Shown here piece by piece: positions 42,116 through 51,102 of a stretch of 64,000 bases of DNA; position 1 is the stretch's first letter; each line of letters starts with the position of its first letter. The stretch is from Gp6-AA40 sp035649635 (GTDB lineage Bacteria; Acidobacteriota; Vicinamibacteria; Vicinamibacterales; UBA2999). The notes under the pieces were generated by a model. That model did no database searches, was not told the DNA's origin, and was given only the letters and a program-made list of their open reading frames with translations. Both the position numbers and the translations under genes were made by a program. The stretch spans positions 1 through 64,000 of the forward strand of contig DASRJE010000138.1 in NCBI GenBank assembly GCA_035649635.1. The letters are read 5' to 3'.

Positions 42116-42462
42116 CTGAATACCTCGATCGGCCGTACCTCAACGGACCCGCTGCGCGCGGAAGGAATCCGCGAGGCGACCTGCAGCGCATCGTTCAGGT
42201 CCCGGGCTTCGATCAGGTAGTAACCGCCCAGTTGTTCCTTCGTCTCGGCAAAGGGGCCGTCCGTCGTTGACATCTTGCCGTTCCGCATGCGGACGGTCGT
42301 CGCCGTGTTGACCGGCTTGAGCGCCTCTCCGCCGACATAGTGGCCGCTCTTCTTGATGTCGTTGGTGAAGGCAAAGTACTCGCCCATGAAGGCGTTTGCG
42401 TCGGCCTCCGACATGGTGGCCATCTTCGCTTCCTCATCGTAAATCAGGCACAGATACTTCAT
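42112..42462 (-). CDS. DGPF/YCII-related domain protein
   Basis: A 116-residue protein starting MKYLCLIYDEEAKM and containing the DGPFAETKEQLGGYYLIEA signature of the DGPF (YCII-like) family, a ferredoxin-like dimeric fold. The gene is nearly always next to a sigma factor of the type found just downstream, and is thought to work with it. A GGGAGG site precedes the ATG at 42462. Its TGA overlaps the CTG start of the sigma gene. An 11-bp inverted repeat lies in the upstream region. Confidence 0.92.
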   Translation of the reverse strand: MKYLCLIYDEEAKMATMSEADANAFMGEYFAFTNDIKKSGHYVGGEALKPVNTATTVRMRNGKMSTTDGPFAETKEQLGGYYLIEARDLNDALQVASRIPSARSGSVEVRPIEVFS

Positions 42463-42480
42463 CTCAGTCCTCCCAAAAGG

Positions 42481-42533
42481 TGTCGATTTCGGCCTTACAT
42501 TCACTAGTCGCTCGGAGGTGCGCGAAATCGACA
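42481..42533. promoter_or_regulatory. Inverted repeat in divergent promoter region
   Basis: TGTCGATTTCG (42481-42491) and CGAAATCGACA (42523-42533) are exact complements separated by 31 bp. They lie between the divergent DGPF and MBL genes and are candidate operators. Confidence 0.55.
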
Positions 42534-42569
42534 ACCGCGTGCAGGGCGTCACAAAAGATCTGGATCGTG

Positions 42570-42575
42570 TAGATT
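42570..42575 (+). promoter_or_regulatory. -10 box before the MBL hydrolase gene
   Basis: TAGATT ends 7 nt before the ATG at 42583 with no ribosome-binding site, so the mRNA is probably leaderless. Confidence 0.45.
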
Positions 42576-42582
42576 TCAGGTC

Positions 42583-43539
42583 ATGAAACGGGTTGTCGTG
42601 CTCGCGCTGTGTGCGGCGGCGTTCGTCCTGCAGGCATCATGGGCCGTTTACACCCAGACGGCCAAGCCCCCCGGACCCCTTCGGACAGAACGGGTTAAAG
42701 GGGACCTGTACATGGTCTCGGGTGAGGGTGGCAACGTCGCCCTGTATACGACCTCTGAGGGAGTCGTGCTGGTCGACGACATGTTCGACCGGAATCACGC
42801 CGACATCCTGGCGCAGATTAAGGCGATAACCAACCAACCGCTGCGCTACGTCATCAACACACATCAACACGACGATCATGCCGGCGGCGATCTGAAGATG
42901 CTGCCGATTGCCGAGGTAATCGCGCACAAGAACGTGCGCGTCAACCTGGCCGATCTCAAGCGCCCATATTACGAGGACACGCCGGGGACGCCCATCGGCC
43001 TGCCGCGCATTACGTTCTCACAGGAACTCGCCGTCAACCTTGGTGGCAAGGAAGTGCAAGCGCATTATTTCGGTCGCGGGCACACGAGTGGCGACGCCGT
43101 CATCTATTTCCCCGAGCTGAAGGTGATCCACACCGGCGATTTGTTTCTGGCCACCCGGGCGGGCGGCCGCGGAAACGCTCCCGCCCGCCAGCGGCCACCC
43201 GGTGTTCCGATCTATGTCGACTACGTCCAGGGCGGCAGTTTCCTCGACTGGTCGAAGACGATGGACGGGATGTTGAAGCTCGATTTCGACACGGTGATAC
43301 CGGGGCACGGGCCGGTGTCGACTCGCGCGGACGTCGTGAAGTTCAGAGCCGACCTCGAAACGATGCGCACGCGACTCATTGGTCTGATCAAGGAGGGGAA
43401 GACGAAGCCGGAGCTCGCGAAAATCCTCGAAGACGACTACGGCTGGCGATCGACCGGATGCCCCGAGAGTCCACCCACCGGCGGCTGCCTCCAGTACCAG
43501 CAGCTCGATGCGCTGATGAAGGAGCTTGGATCGAGCTGA
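42583..43539 (+). CDS. Exported metallo-beta-lactamase-fold hydrolase
   Basis: A 318-residue exported MBL-fold hydrolase. The signal peptide (KRVVVLALCAAAFVLQASWA) precedes the metal motif INTHQHDDHAGGD (about residues 90-101). The further ligands appear in HYFGRGHTSGDAVIYF, VIHTGDLFLATRAGG and VIPGHGPVST. Family members include B3-like lactamases, lactonases and quinoprotein-relay type hydrolases, and substrate cannot be assigned. It stops 2 bp from the convergent ABC permease stop. Confidence 0.88.
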   Translation: MKRVVVLALCAAAFVLQASWAVYTQTAKPPGPLRTERVKGDLYMVSGEGGNVALYTTSEGVVLVDDMFDRNHADILAQIKAITNQPLRYVINTHQHDDHAGGDLKMLPIAEVIAHKNVRVNLADLKRPYYEDTPGTPIGLPRITFSQELAVNLGGKEVQAHYFGRGHTSGDAVIYFPELKVIHTGDLFLATRAGGRGNAPARQRPPGVPIYVDYVQGGSFLDWSKTMDGMLKLDFDTVIPGHGPVSTRADVVKFRADLETMRTRLIGLIKEGKTKPELAKILEDDYGWRSTGCPESPPTGGCLQYQQLDALMKELGSS

Positions 43540-43541
43540 CT

Positions 43542-45956
43542 CTACGAGTTCCTGAGCGCGCGAATCGGGTCGATTCGCGATGCCCGGAACGCCGGCACGT
43601 ACGATGCGAGGAGCCCAGCGATGGCAAGGATCGCGGCGGCGAGGCCGAACGCCGCCGGGTCGAATGGGCTGATGCCGGCGAGGAACGTGCCGAGAGCGGG
43701 CATGACAAGGGCAGACGCTGCGGCGCCACCACCCACGCCGATCGCAACGACCGAGCCGCCACGTTGCAGCATCTCGACGCGAATACGGTTCGCCGATGCG
43801 CCAAGCGCCATTCGTACACCGACCTCCGCCGTCCGAGACGCCGCGATATACGTCATCACCCCGTAGAGTCCGACCATCGCCAGGAGCAGCCCGACGAGGC
43901 CGATGCCGCCGACCATGGTGGTTGCGACGCCACGCATCGTCATCTCGAGGCTTGTCGACTGACGGCGCGTGTCTACGCTCACCGGCGCACTCGGATCAAC
44001 ATCGTCAATCGCTCTCGCGATCGCAGAGATGAGTGCTTCCGAATCCACCGTCGTCTTCGCATGCACGATGAGACGGCCGGGCCGTTGCGCGTACGGATAG
44101 AACACCACCGATTTCGGCGCTTCACCGATCGTGTCGATGCGGTGATCTCGCACGACACCGATGATCGTCGCGTCCGGTTCATTGGCGGTCTGAACCCGCT
44201 GTCCCAGCGCCTGCGTGTTTCGGAAGTAGGTTCGGGCATACGTCTCGTTGACGATCGCAACGACAGGTCCGCCGGCGACGTGGGTTCTGTCGAAGTCCCG
44301 CCCTTGCACGAACGGCACTCCGAGCGCCTGGAAATATCGCGGACCGACACTGAAGGTGGAGGGCCGTGTCCCGGGGATGTCGGTGCGGCCGGCAGGGTGG
44401 AAGCTGCGGATCAACGAATCACCGCCTAGCGGGACGAGAGTGGCGGCTGAGGCAGACGACACGCCAGGAATCTGCTCGATGCGCGCTACGATGCGATCCG
44501 CGAAGCGCGGCCGCTCCTGATCTGGATATCGAACCGAATCAAGTCCAAACCGAGCGACGATCCCGTGTTCGAGATCGAACCCGACGTCTACCTGCGTGAT
44601 GTGCTCTTGACTTCTAACGCAGAGCAGCGTCGCGACGACCAGGACGAGCGAGATCGCCAACTGGACGACGACCAAGCCCTGGCGTAAGCCAAGTCGTGGC
44701 GTTACGGCATCCGTGCTGGAACGAACTCCTGCGGTGCCGTCGATACGCGTCGATCGCAAAGCAGGGACAAGGCCGCACACCACAGTCGCACCGACGATGA
44801 TCGCCAGAGCAAAAGGAATGAGCCGGCCATCGATCGCCATCGCATCCTGCATCAGTGCCATCTGGTTGACGAACGGGATCCGATTGAGCAGGAAAGCGAG
44901 TGGGAGGCCCACCGCTGCGCCCGCGAGCACGACCAGGAGCGCTTCGACGAGCATCGCCTGAACCATGCGCCTTCGTCCCGCTCCCAGCGCGATGCGAATC
45001 GCGATCTCCTGGCTCCTCTGCGCCGCGCGCACCATCAACAGGCCCATCACGTTGATGCACGCGATCATGAGTACCAACCCTGCAGCCATGAGCGCCATTG
45101 TGGCCGCTGCCCGGAAACCGACGGGCGTGCCGCGGAACTGCAGTTCCGCGGCAGGAAAGACGCTGGCCGGCTGCGCCATGCGCTCGTTCGCCGCAGGGTA
45201 GGCGCGTTCGAGCGATGCTGCGAGCGCGGTCACGGCAGCCTGTGCCTGCAGTGGGGTTGCGTCAGGCGACAACCTGGCCAGGACCGTGAGGCTCGGACTG
45301 CCTCGTTCGTTGAGCGTCGGCATCGTCAGGCGGCTTACGGGAACGTAGAGTTGCGGTGCCATCCAGCCCGTGATTGCCTTGAACCTCTCGGGCAAAACGC
45401 CGGCGATCATGAACGGCTCGCCATTGAGTGTCAGCGTGCGACCAACGACGTTCGGGTCCGCCTGCAGACGCCCTTGCCAGAACGCGAAGGTCACGACGAC
45501 GAGACGCGGCTCGCGCTCTGCGGCGGCTTCGGCGGCAGAGAAGGTGCGCCCCTGCATGACCGTGATGCCGAGGACTTCGAAGAAGTTCGCGGTCACATTG
45601 AGAATGCCGACCGGTGTCACGCGATCGCTGGAGCCCAGATTCAGGGATGACGTCCTGAATCCAACGACGCCATCGAAAGTGTTGACGCCCTGCAGGTCGA
45701 GGTAGTTCGGGTACGAGAACTGATTCGCGTTACCCGGTTCGACGCCTACGACACGATCGGCGCGCGCGATCGTTGGCTGGTGGAAGTAGATGGTGCTCAC
45801 GCCCATGTAGAGCAAGGCGTTTACGCCGATGCCGAGTCCGAGGGACGCGGCACTGACGGCGACGAGCCCGGGGCTGCCGCCCAGCCCGCGCAAGCCTCGA
45901 CGGATGTCCTCCCCCAGGCTCTCAATCCAGATCGCAACACGTCGCATATCCACCAT
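43542..45956 (-). CDS. MacB/FtsX-type ABC transporter permease (ADOP-like)
   Basis: A full-length 804-residue permease. The first membrane helix (VAVSAASLGLGIGVNALLYM) leads to a MacB-like periplasmic domain with YPNYLDLQ and VVTFAFWQGRL. Two FtsX-type blocks of three helices follow (MALMAAGLVLMIACINVMGL; IALGAGRRRMVQAML; and VGGIGLVGLLLAMVGLYGVM; VRMALGASANRIRVEMLQ). The family exports peptides, antibiotics or lipoproteins with an ATPase partner, which is not encoded here. It lacks a padR neighbour. Instead it is divergent from a small membrane protein and an XRE regulator, across two TGTCAA-N6-TTGACA sites. Confidence 0.9.
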   Translation of the reverse strand: MVDMRRVAIWIESLGEDIRRGLRGLGGSPGLVAVSAASLGLGIGVNALLYMGVSTIYFHQPTIARADRVVGVEPGNANQFSYPNYLDLQGVNTFDGVVGFRTSSLNLGSSDRVTPVGILNVTANFFEVLGITVMQGRTFSAAEAAAEREPRLVVVTFAFWQGRLQADPNVVGRTLTLNGEPFMIAGVLPERFKAITGWMAPQLYVPVSRLTMPTLNERGSPSLTVLARLSPDATPLQAQAAVTALAASLERAYPAANERMAQPASVFPAAELQFRGTPVGFRAAATMALMAAGLVLMIACINVMGLLMVRAAQRSQEIAIRIALGAGRRRMVQAMLVEALLVVLAGAAVGLPLAFLLNRIPFVNQMALMQDAMAIDGRLIPFALAIIVGATVVCGLVPALRSTRIDGTAGVRSSTDAVTPRLGLRQGLVVVQLAISLVLVVATLLCVRSQEHITQVDVGFDLEHGIVARFGLDSVRYPDQERPRFADRIVARIEQIPGVSSASAATLVPLGGDSLIRSFHPAGRTDIPGTRPSTFSVGPRYFQALGVPFVQGRDFDRTHVAGGPVVAIVNETYARTYFRNTQALGQRVQTANEPDATIIGVVRDHRIDTIGEAPKSVVFYPYAQRPGRLIVHAKTTVDSEALISAIARAIDDVDPSAPVSVDTRRQSTSLEMTMRGVATTMVGGIGLVGLLLAMVGLYGVMTYIAASRTAEVGVRMALGASANRIRVEMLQRGGSVVAIGVGGGAAASALVMPALGTFLAGISPFDPAAFGLAAAILAIAGLLASYVPAFRASRIDPIRALRNS

Positions 45957-45970
45957 CGCTGAATGAGCTA

Positions 45971-46029
45971 TGTCAAAGATGCTTGACATCATGAAAGACG
46001 CAGGCATCATATGTCAAGAATCTTTGACA
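45971..46029. promoter_or_regulatory. Paired TGTCAA-N6-TTGACA operators
   Basis: TGTCAAAGATGCTTGACA (45971-45988) and TGTCAAGAATCTTTGACA (46012-46029) are two palindromes with identical arms, centres 41 bp apart (about four helical turns). They occupy the 98-bp region between the permease and the membrane protein/XRE operon. The XRE protein is the likely ligand. Confidence 0.7.
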
Positions 46030-46054
46030 CGCCGTTGGAGCGGGAGACTGAGAC

Positions 46055-46474
46055 ATGGAGATGTCGTTTCGAGAGAAGAGCGCCTGGATTTCGCTGATGT
46101 TGATTGTGCTGGTGTTCGGCCCGTACTTCTGGCTGGTCGGCCGATCGTTCGCGGGCCAGACACACGTCCATGGCGGGACGCAGTTTGCGCTCATCCTGCT
46201 CTTTGTCGTGCTCGAGATCGTCCTGCACATCGCGGTTGCTATCCAGTCACCACGCGACGCAGAGGCACCGAGCGACGAGCGCGACAATCTCATCGACCTG
46301 CGGGCGACGCGTGTGGCCTTCTACGTCCTGTTCGGAGGCGCGCTCATCTCGATTTTCACACTGCATTTCCCGGTGAACGTGTGGACGCTGTCGCAGTTCG
46401 TGCTCTTCTCGATTGTGGTAGCCGAGCTCGTCAAATTCGGCAGTCAGATCGTCTTCTACCGCCGGGGCTTCTGA
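46055..46474 (+). CDS. Four-helix membrane protein
   Basis: A 139-residue membrane protein with four hydrophobic segments: ISLMLIVLVFGPYFWLVG, FALILLFVVLEIVLHIAVAI, VAFYVLFGGALISIFTL and LSQFVLFSIVVAELVKF. A cytoplasmic loop DERDNLIDLRATR between helices two and three is typical of the DUF2178-like proteins that accompany small XRE regulators. The stop at 46474 is directly followed by the XRE start at 46476. It probably senses a membrane signal, or is simply regulated together with its partner; this is not known. Confidence 0.78.
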   Translation: MEMSFREKSAWISLMLIVLVFGPYFWLVGRSFAGQTHVHGGTQFALILLFVVLEIVLHIAVAIQSPRDAEAPSDERDNLIDLRATRVAFYVLFGGALISIFTLHFPVNVWTLSQFVLFSIVVAELVKFGSQIVFYRRGF

Positions 46475-46475
46475 G

Positions 46476-46697
46476 ATGGGCAGGTGCGCGATTCGCAACA
46501 AGATTCGTGAGCTGCGTTTCAACCAGGCTGAGATGACGCAACAGGAGCTCGCCGATCGCATCGGCGTCACGCGCCAGACCGTCAACGCCATCGAACTGGG
46601 CAAGTACTCGCCATCCCTCGAGGTCGCATTTCAGATCGCGGCCGTCTTCAATGTGCCGCTCGATCAGGTCTTTCAGTACGAGAAAGCCAGGAAGTGA
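46476..46697 (+). CDS. Small XRE-family (YozG-like) transcriptional regulator
   Basis: A 73-residue Cro/CI-type helix-turn-helix protein, RNKIRELRFNQAEMTQQELA then DRIGVTRQTVNAIELGKYSP and AFQIAAVFNVPLDQVFQYEK. It is of the minimal type that pairs with a small membrane protein. It begins 1 nt after the membrane-protein stop, so the two are co-translated. The twin palindromes at 45971-46029 sit in the shared upstream region and are its likely sites. It stops 11 bp from the convergent quinoprotein stop. Confidence 0.92.
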   Translation: MGRCAIRNKIRELRFNQAEMTQQELADRIGVTRQTVNAIELGKYSPSLEVAFQIAAVFNVPLDQVFQYEKARK

Positions 46698-46708
46698 GGC
46701 GATGCGTG

Positions 46709-48463
46709 TCAAGGCAATGCGAACACGTACACGGCGCCGCCCTCTGGCACTTCAGGGTACTGGCCGGGGAAGAGGCGGTTCAGTCCGTTGTTCATGCCGC
46801 GTGGGTCGCCGCCCCACCCGCTGTGAACGGCCAGATACTGCTTCCCGTCGACAGAAAATGTGGAAGGCGGCGCGACGATGCCCGATACCGTCACGAATTC
46901 CCACAGGAGCTTTCCAGTGGTCGCATCGAAGGCGTGGATCTTCCGATCGTTCGTGCCACCGGTGAACACCAGTCCGCCGGCCGTTGCGAGCATCGAACCC
47001 CAGGTCGGACTGGTGGGGTAGGGATATGTCCAGACCTTCTCGCCAGTATCAACGTTCCACGCTTGAACTTCACCGATGTGATCCACACCCGGTGCGGTGA
47101 ACTGACCACCGGACTGTGAACCAGCAAACGATCGTCCCTTCTGGTACTTGATCGGCACGCCCGTCAGGATGCCGCACAACCCGTTGTTCGCCGGGATGTA
47201 GATCATGCGGGTCTGCGGGCTGAAGGCGATCGGCGGCCAGTTCTTTCCACCGTGCGGACCAGGACAGAAGTCTGCCTGCTTTCCAGTTCCTGGTTTTCGA
47301 GCAGGGTCGACGTCAGGTCGTCCGGTCACCGGGTCAAGGCTTCGAAAGACCGTTTGCGTTACGAAGGGTTTACCTTCGACGAAGCGGATTGGTCCGGTGC
47401 CGCGCTCGAGGAACCAGAGGTATCCATCTCGCGCCACGTTGACGAGTCCCTTGATCGTTCGTCCGTTGCGCTGGTAGTCGACGAGGATGGGCGGAGAAAC
47501 TTCGTCCCAGTCCCACGATTCGTTCGGGTTGTACTGGAAGTGCCCCTTGATCTGTCCGGTTGCAACATCGATCGCAATCGATGACGCAACATAGAGGTTA
47601 TCGCCAGGCCGTTGATCGCCCATCCATGGCCCGCCGTTGCCCGTTCCCCAGTACGCCAGGTTCGTCTCGGGATCGTAGTTACCGGTCACCCACACCGGCG
47701 CGCCACCGGTCTTCCATTGATCTCCCTTCGGCCACGTCTCGCTGCCCGGTTCGCCCGGCGCGGGCACGGTGTAAGTGCGCCATGACTCCTTGCCGGTATC
47801 CAGATCAAACGCGGCGACGAATCCGCGAACGCCGAACTCACCCCCTGATGCGCCAACCATCACCTTGCCCCCTGCTACGAGCGGCGCGAGTGTGATGTAG
47901 TACGCGGACGTGTTGTCGGCCACGGTCCTGGTCCAGATCTCTTTTCCTGTGCGCGCGTCCAGCGCCACCAGTACCGCCTCGGCCGCGGCATAGAACACCG
48001 TGTCGTTGTAGAGCGCGACACCGCGATTGGTGTCGTGCAGCACGAACACGTCCTTGGGCCGTGGACGTCGATATCTCCACAACATTTCGCCAGTCACGGC
48101 GTTGAGAGCCATCACCTGATTGTTGGGCGTCGAGACGAACATCACGCCGTTGTTGACGACGGGCGCCGCCTCGTGCACTTTGGGCTCATCCGTCGGCACC
48201 ATCCAGACTTGTTGAAGCTTGTCGACGTTGTCCCGGGTGATTTCGGTGAGTGGACTGAAGCCCCACCCATCGTATGTCCGGCGAATCATCAGCCAGTTCC
48301 GCTCTTCGGGCGCGAGCAGCCGTTCGGCCGTGACTGGCTGATACTCGCGGAGCACTTGTGGAACGACCGGCTCCGATGACGTCTCGCGCTGAGCAAGCAA
48401 CGGCGACACGAGGAGCGCCGCCGCGAGCGTGGCTGCGCCGATCCGCAGAATCAGACTAGACAT
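46709..48463 (-). CDS. Secreted PQQ-type quinoprotein dehydrogenase
   Basis: A 584-residue exported beta-propeller protein, the second quinoprotein of the window. The signal peptide (LRIGAATLAAALLVSPLLAQ) precedes IRRTYDGWGFSPLTEI, VDKLQQVW and the propeller repeats VMALNAVTGEMLWRY, LVALDARTGKEIWTR and AFDATTGKLLWEF. NESWDWDEVSPPILVD contains the conserved Asp region of PQQ enzymes. No cytochrome gene is adjacent, unlike the 7885 cluster. On the minus strand TATAGA ends 8 nt before the ATG (48472-48477), suggesting a leaderless mRNA. Confidence 0.88.
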   Translation of the reverse strand: MSSLILRIGAATLAAALLVSPLLAQRETSSEPVVPQVLREYQPVTAERLLAPEERNWLMIRRTYDGWGFSPLTEITRDNVDKLQQVWMVPTDEPKVHEAAPVVNNGVMFVSTPNNQVMALNAVTGEMLWRYRRPRPKDVFVLHDTNRGVALYNDTVFYAAAEAVLVALDARTGKEIWTRTVADNTSAYYITLAPLVAGGKVMVGASGGEFGVRGFVAAFDLDTGKESWRTYTVPAPGEPGSETWPKGDQWKTGGAPVWVTGNYDPETNLAYWGTGNGGPWMGDQRPGDNLYVASSIAIDVATGQIKGHFQYNPNESWDWDEVSPPILVDYQRNGRTIKGLVNVARDGYLWFLERGTGPIRFVEGKPFVTQTVFRSLDPVTGRPDVDPARKPGTGKQADFCPGPHGGKNWPPIAFSPQTRMIYIPANNGLCGILTGVPIKYQKGRSFAGSQSGGQFTAPGVDHIGEVQAWNVDTGEKVWTYPYPTSPTWGSMLATAGGLVFTGGTNDRKIHAFDATTGKLLWEFVTVSGIVAPPSTFSVDGKQYLAVHSGWGGDPRGMNNGLNRLFPGQYPEVPEGGAVYVFALP

Positions 48464-48479
48464 GCGTCGAGTCTATACG

Positions 48480-48570
48480 GTTCCAGGTTCCTCGTTCCAG
48501 GTTCCTCGGTCGTGTTTCGCGGTTCGGGTTGCTGGTTCTGTGTGTTCGTGGTTCTAAATTCGTGGTTACC
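48480..48570. repeat. Heptamer-periodic GTTCCNN repeat, single arm
   Basis: GTTCCAG, GTTCCTC, GTTCCAG, GTTCCTC run in register from 48480 to 48507. Degenerate GTTC/GTTG words continue to about 48570, touching the 3' end of the CHASE2 gene. The words match those of the 222-413 element but only one orientation is present. Confidence 0.7.
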
Positions 48571-50473
48571 CTTCTGGCTCTTGCGACAGAACATGAAGCG
48601 TGGGCGCCACGTTCACAAACGCGTCGACCACGACGGGGTCAAAATGCGAGCCCTTGGATTTCACGATGTGCGCGACAGCCTCTTCATTAGACATCGGCGT
48701 CTGATAAAGCTTGCGAGTAATGATCGCGTCATAGACGTCGACGACGGCCATCACTCTGCCCGGAATCGGAATGGCATTGCCGCGCAGTCCTTCCGGATAT
48801 CCTGAACCATCCCACCACTCATGGTGGGTGTAGACGATATCCTTCGCGATCGCCAGCGCGACATCGTCGCGAACGCCAGCGGCGCGCTCGGCGTTTTCGA
48901 TCACGTCGCGGCCGTATCGCGGATGGCGACGCATCTCGGCGAGTTCCTCCGGCGTGAGATGTCCTGGTTTATTGAGCACGCGGTCCGGTACACCCACCTT
49001 GCCGATGTCATGGAGAGGCGCGAGGCTCGCCAGTAATTCCACCCGTTCAGGCGTGAGGTAGTCTCGATAGTTGGGATGCTTCGCCAACTCCTCGGCAATG
49101 ACTTGTGTGTACTTCTGCGTACGCTTCGAGTGACGTCCCGTCTCCAAATCACGGATGCCCGTCAACGACAACAGTGTCTGCACCATGAGGCGATGTGACT
49201 TGGCGGTCTCGACGCCAGCGCGTTCGGCACGGCGACGCTCAACGCCAAAACCGGCCACCGTCATCGCGGCGAGGCTGGCCAGGAGACTCAGGGAGGGGTA
49301 GAGCGGCGAGAAGTACGCGCCGTCGGTCGCCAGCAGCGATCGCGACCCGGTCCAGGTCGCTATCAGGAACGAGACAGCGGCGATCGCGCCCCACACGAGA
49401 CCGAACCGGGCAACGATGAGCGCGGTGAGCGTGCCGAGGCCGATCACGGCTTGGGTTTCGAGAGTGACCCCATGCTCGGGCCGATACATGAAATCCCGTT
49501 GAACGAGGTTGTCAGCCACGGTGGCCTGCACTTCGACTCCCACGAATAACGTGTCGAGCGGCGTGGCGACGACTTCGCGTGTGCCCAGCGCGGTGGTCCC
49601 AACGAACACGATTCGATCCTTGAATTCAGAGGGATCGACCTCGCCGTTGAGCACGTCCACTGCCGATATATAGGGGAACGTGCGTTTCGCGCCGCGGTAC
49701 CGAAGAAGCAGATTGCTCTTACCGTCGAGTGGGACGTCCTGCCCGTCGAGACCCAGCGACGCGGTGTTGACGTTCGCGATCCGCAGCACGAGGTTGTTCG
49801 CGTCTGTCAGCGCGCGCACGGCGGCAAGCGCCAACGCCGGGTAGACCCGATCGGCGTACTGCATGAGCAGCGGGGCGCGACGAAGGATGCCGTCAGGATC
49901 CGGCGCGGCGTTCAAGAACCCGGACGCCTGGGCGGCGGCTGTCAACATCGAGATGTTGCAGACCGCGCTCGTTGCCTGAAAGAACGGATCATCAGCCTGT
50001 ACCCCCGGGCTGCGGATGATTGGGAGACCGAGCGCATGCTGCACACACGGCTTGAGTTTTTCTTGCGTCTGATCGAACAGCAGCCCGTATCCCAGAATCA
50101 CCCGGCCGCGCCGAAGGCTATCGGACAGGACCGCGTCTGGAGATCGACCGGCTCCCTCATAGCGATCGCTTTCGGGGAACATGATGTCGAGCGCAACCGT
50201 CGCGGCGCCGCGCTCACGCAGGCTGTCGATCAATTGACTGATGATGTCGCGGCGCCACGGCCATTGGCCCACACTGGCCAGGCTTTTCTCGTCGACGTCA
50301 ACGATGACGATCTTCCCGCTGGGCAGACGCGTGGGCGTCCAGCGCACGAGGGTGTCGTAAGCCGAATATTCGAGTTTGACGAGAGGGGCGGGCCTGGTCA
50401 GCGACAGTACGGCCGCAACCAGTGTGGGAAGGAGGCCGCAGAGCAGCAGGATCCTGCGATAACGTGGGCTCAT
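48566..50473 (-). CDS. CHASE2-domain membrane HD-GYP phosphodiesterase
   Basis: A 635-residue signalling protein. An N-terminal helix leads to an extracytoplasmic CHASE2 sensor (KIVIVDVDEKSLASVGQWPW, ATVALDIMFPESD, FKDRIVFVGTTALGTREVV). About three membrane helices follow (AVIGLGTLTALIVARFGLVW; LSLLASLAAMTVAGF). The cytoplasmic HD-GYP domain has LAPLHDIGKVGVPD (about residue 488) and HHEWWDGSGYPEGL (about 556), all metal and GYP residues intact, so it should hydrolyse cyclic di-GMP. It overlaps the OmpA gene by 4 nt. Its likely inputs are the FecR and OmpA partners or an envelope signal. Confidence 0.93.
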   Translation of the reverse strand: MSPRYRRILLLCGLLPTLVAAVLSLTRPAPLVKLEYSAYDTLVRWTPTRLPSGKIVIVDVDEKSLASVGQWPWRRDIISQLIDSLRERGAATVALDIMFPESDRYEGAGRSPDAVLSDSLRRGRVILGYGLLFDQTQEKLKPCVQHALGLPIIRSPGVQADDPFFQATSAVCNISMLTAAAQASGFLNAAPDPDGILRRAPLLMQYADRVYPALALAAVRALTDANNLVLRIANVNTASLGLDGQDVPLDGKSNLLLRYRGAKRTFPYISAVDVLNGEVDPSEFKDRIVFVGTTALGTREVVATPLDTLFVGVEVQATVADNLVQRDFMYRPEHGVTLETQAVIGLGTLTALIVARFGLVWGAIAAVSFLIATWTGSRSLLATDGAYFSPLYPSLSLLASLAAMTVAGFGVERRRAERAGVETAKSHRLMVQTLLSLTGIRDLETGRHSKRTQKYTQVIAEELAKHPNYRDYLTPERVELLASLAPLHDIGKVGVPDRVLNKPGHLTPEELAEMRRHPRYGRDVIENAERAAGVRDDVALAIAKDIVYTHHEWWDGSGYPEGLRGNAIPIPGRVMAVVDVYDAIITRKLYQTPMSNEEAVAHIVKSKGSHFDPVVVDAFVNVAPTLHVLSQEPEG

Positions 50474-51102
50474 CGCACCGTGATATCGACTCGGCGATTC
50501 TTCGGCTCGTTGACGTTGTCGGCAGTTGGGATGAGGGGCGTTGCCTCGCCATGTGAAGTGACGACGATCGACGAACGATCCACGCCCGCCTCGATGAGGC
50601 GCATGCGAACGACCTCTGCCCGCCTGAGTCCGAGTCCGATGTTAGCAGTGGCATCTCCCGTCGTGTCCGTGTGTCCGACGACGGCGACCTGCGGTGCGGG
50701 ATATCCCTTGACGGATTGCTGAACCTCGCCGACGAGCACGCGACTCTCAGCGGTCAGTTCGTCGGAATCGAATTCGAAATACAGCGTGAAATGAGCCGGG
50801 GCTGGCGGTTGTGCGCCGATGGCATCGCCGAAAAGACGCATCACGTCCGCTTCGCTCATCTCTTTTACGACTTCTGGCGCCAGTCCCGGTACGACGCGCG
50901 TCGACGCCCGCGGCGTGACGAGCTCGACGTTACCGTTCGGATTGGAAACCGTGGCGCGTCCGACACTGCCGTCGGACTCTGGCAGTAGAACGACGGTGGC
51001 TTGTCCCTTTGGCTGCGGAGTCCGCGACCGGAGGGGGCCGCAGGCCATTTGCAGGCCCACGGCAACCCCTACCAGTACGTAGACTCGGCGCGCGTAGATC
51101 AT
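50470..51102 (-). CDS. OmpA-family peptidoglycan-associated lipoprotein
   Basis: A 210-residue lipoprotein. The leader ends in GLQMAC (Cys21), a usable lipobox. The C-terminal 100 residues are an OmpA domain: FTLYFEFDSDELTAESRVLV, VAVVGHTDTTGDATANIGLG, LRRAEVVRMRLIEAGV and EPKNRRVDITVR contain the peptidoglycan-binding Asp and Arg. It is coupled by 4-nt overlaps to FecR upstream and CHASE2/HD-GYP downstream. It probably tethers the signalling complex to the cell wall. Confidence 0.9.
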   Translation of the reverse strand: MIYARRVYVLVGVAVGLQMACGPLRSRTPQPKGQATVVLLPESDGSVGRATVSNPNGNVELVTPRASTRVVPGLAPEVVKEMSEADVMRLFGDAIGAQPPAPAHFTLYFEFDSDELTAESRVLVGEVQQSVKGYPAPQVAVVGHTDTTGDATANIGLGLRRAEVVRMRLIEAGVDRSSIVVTSHGEATPLIPTADNVNEPKNRRVDITVR

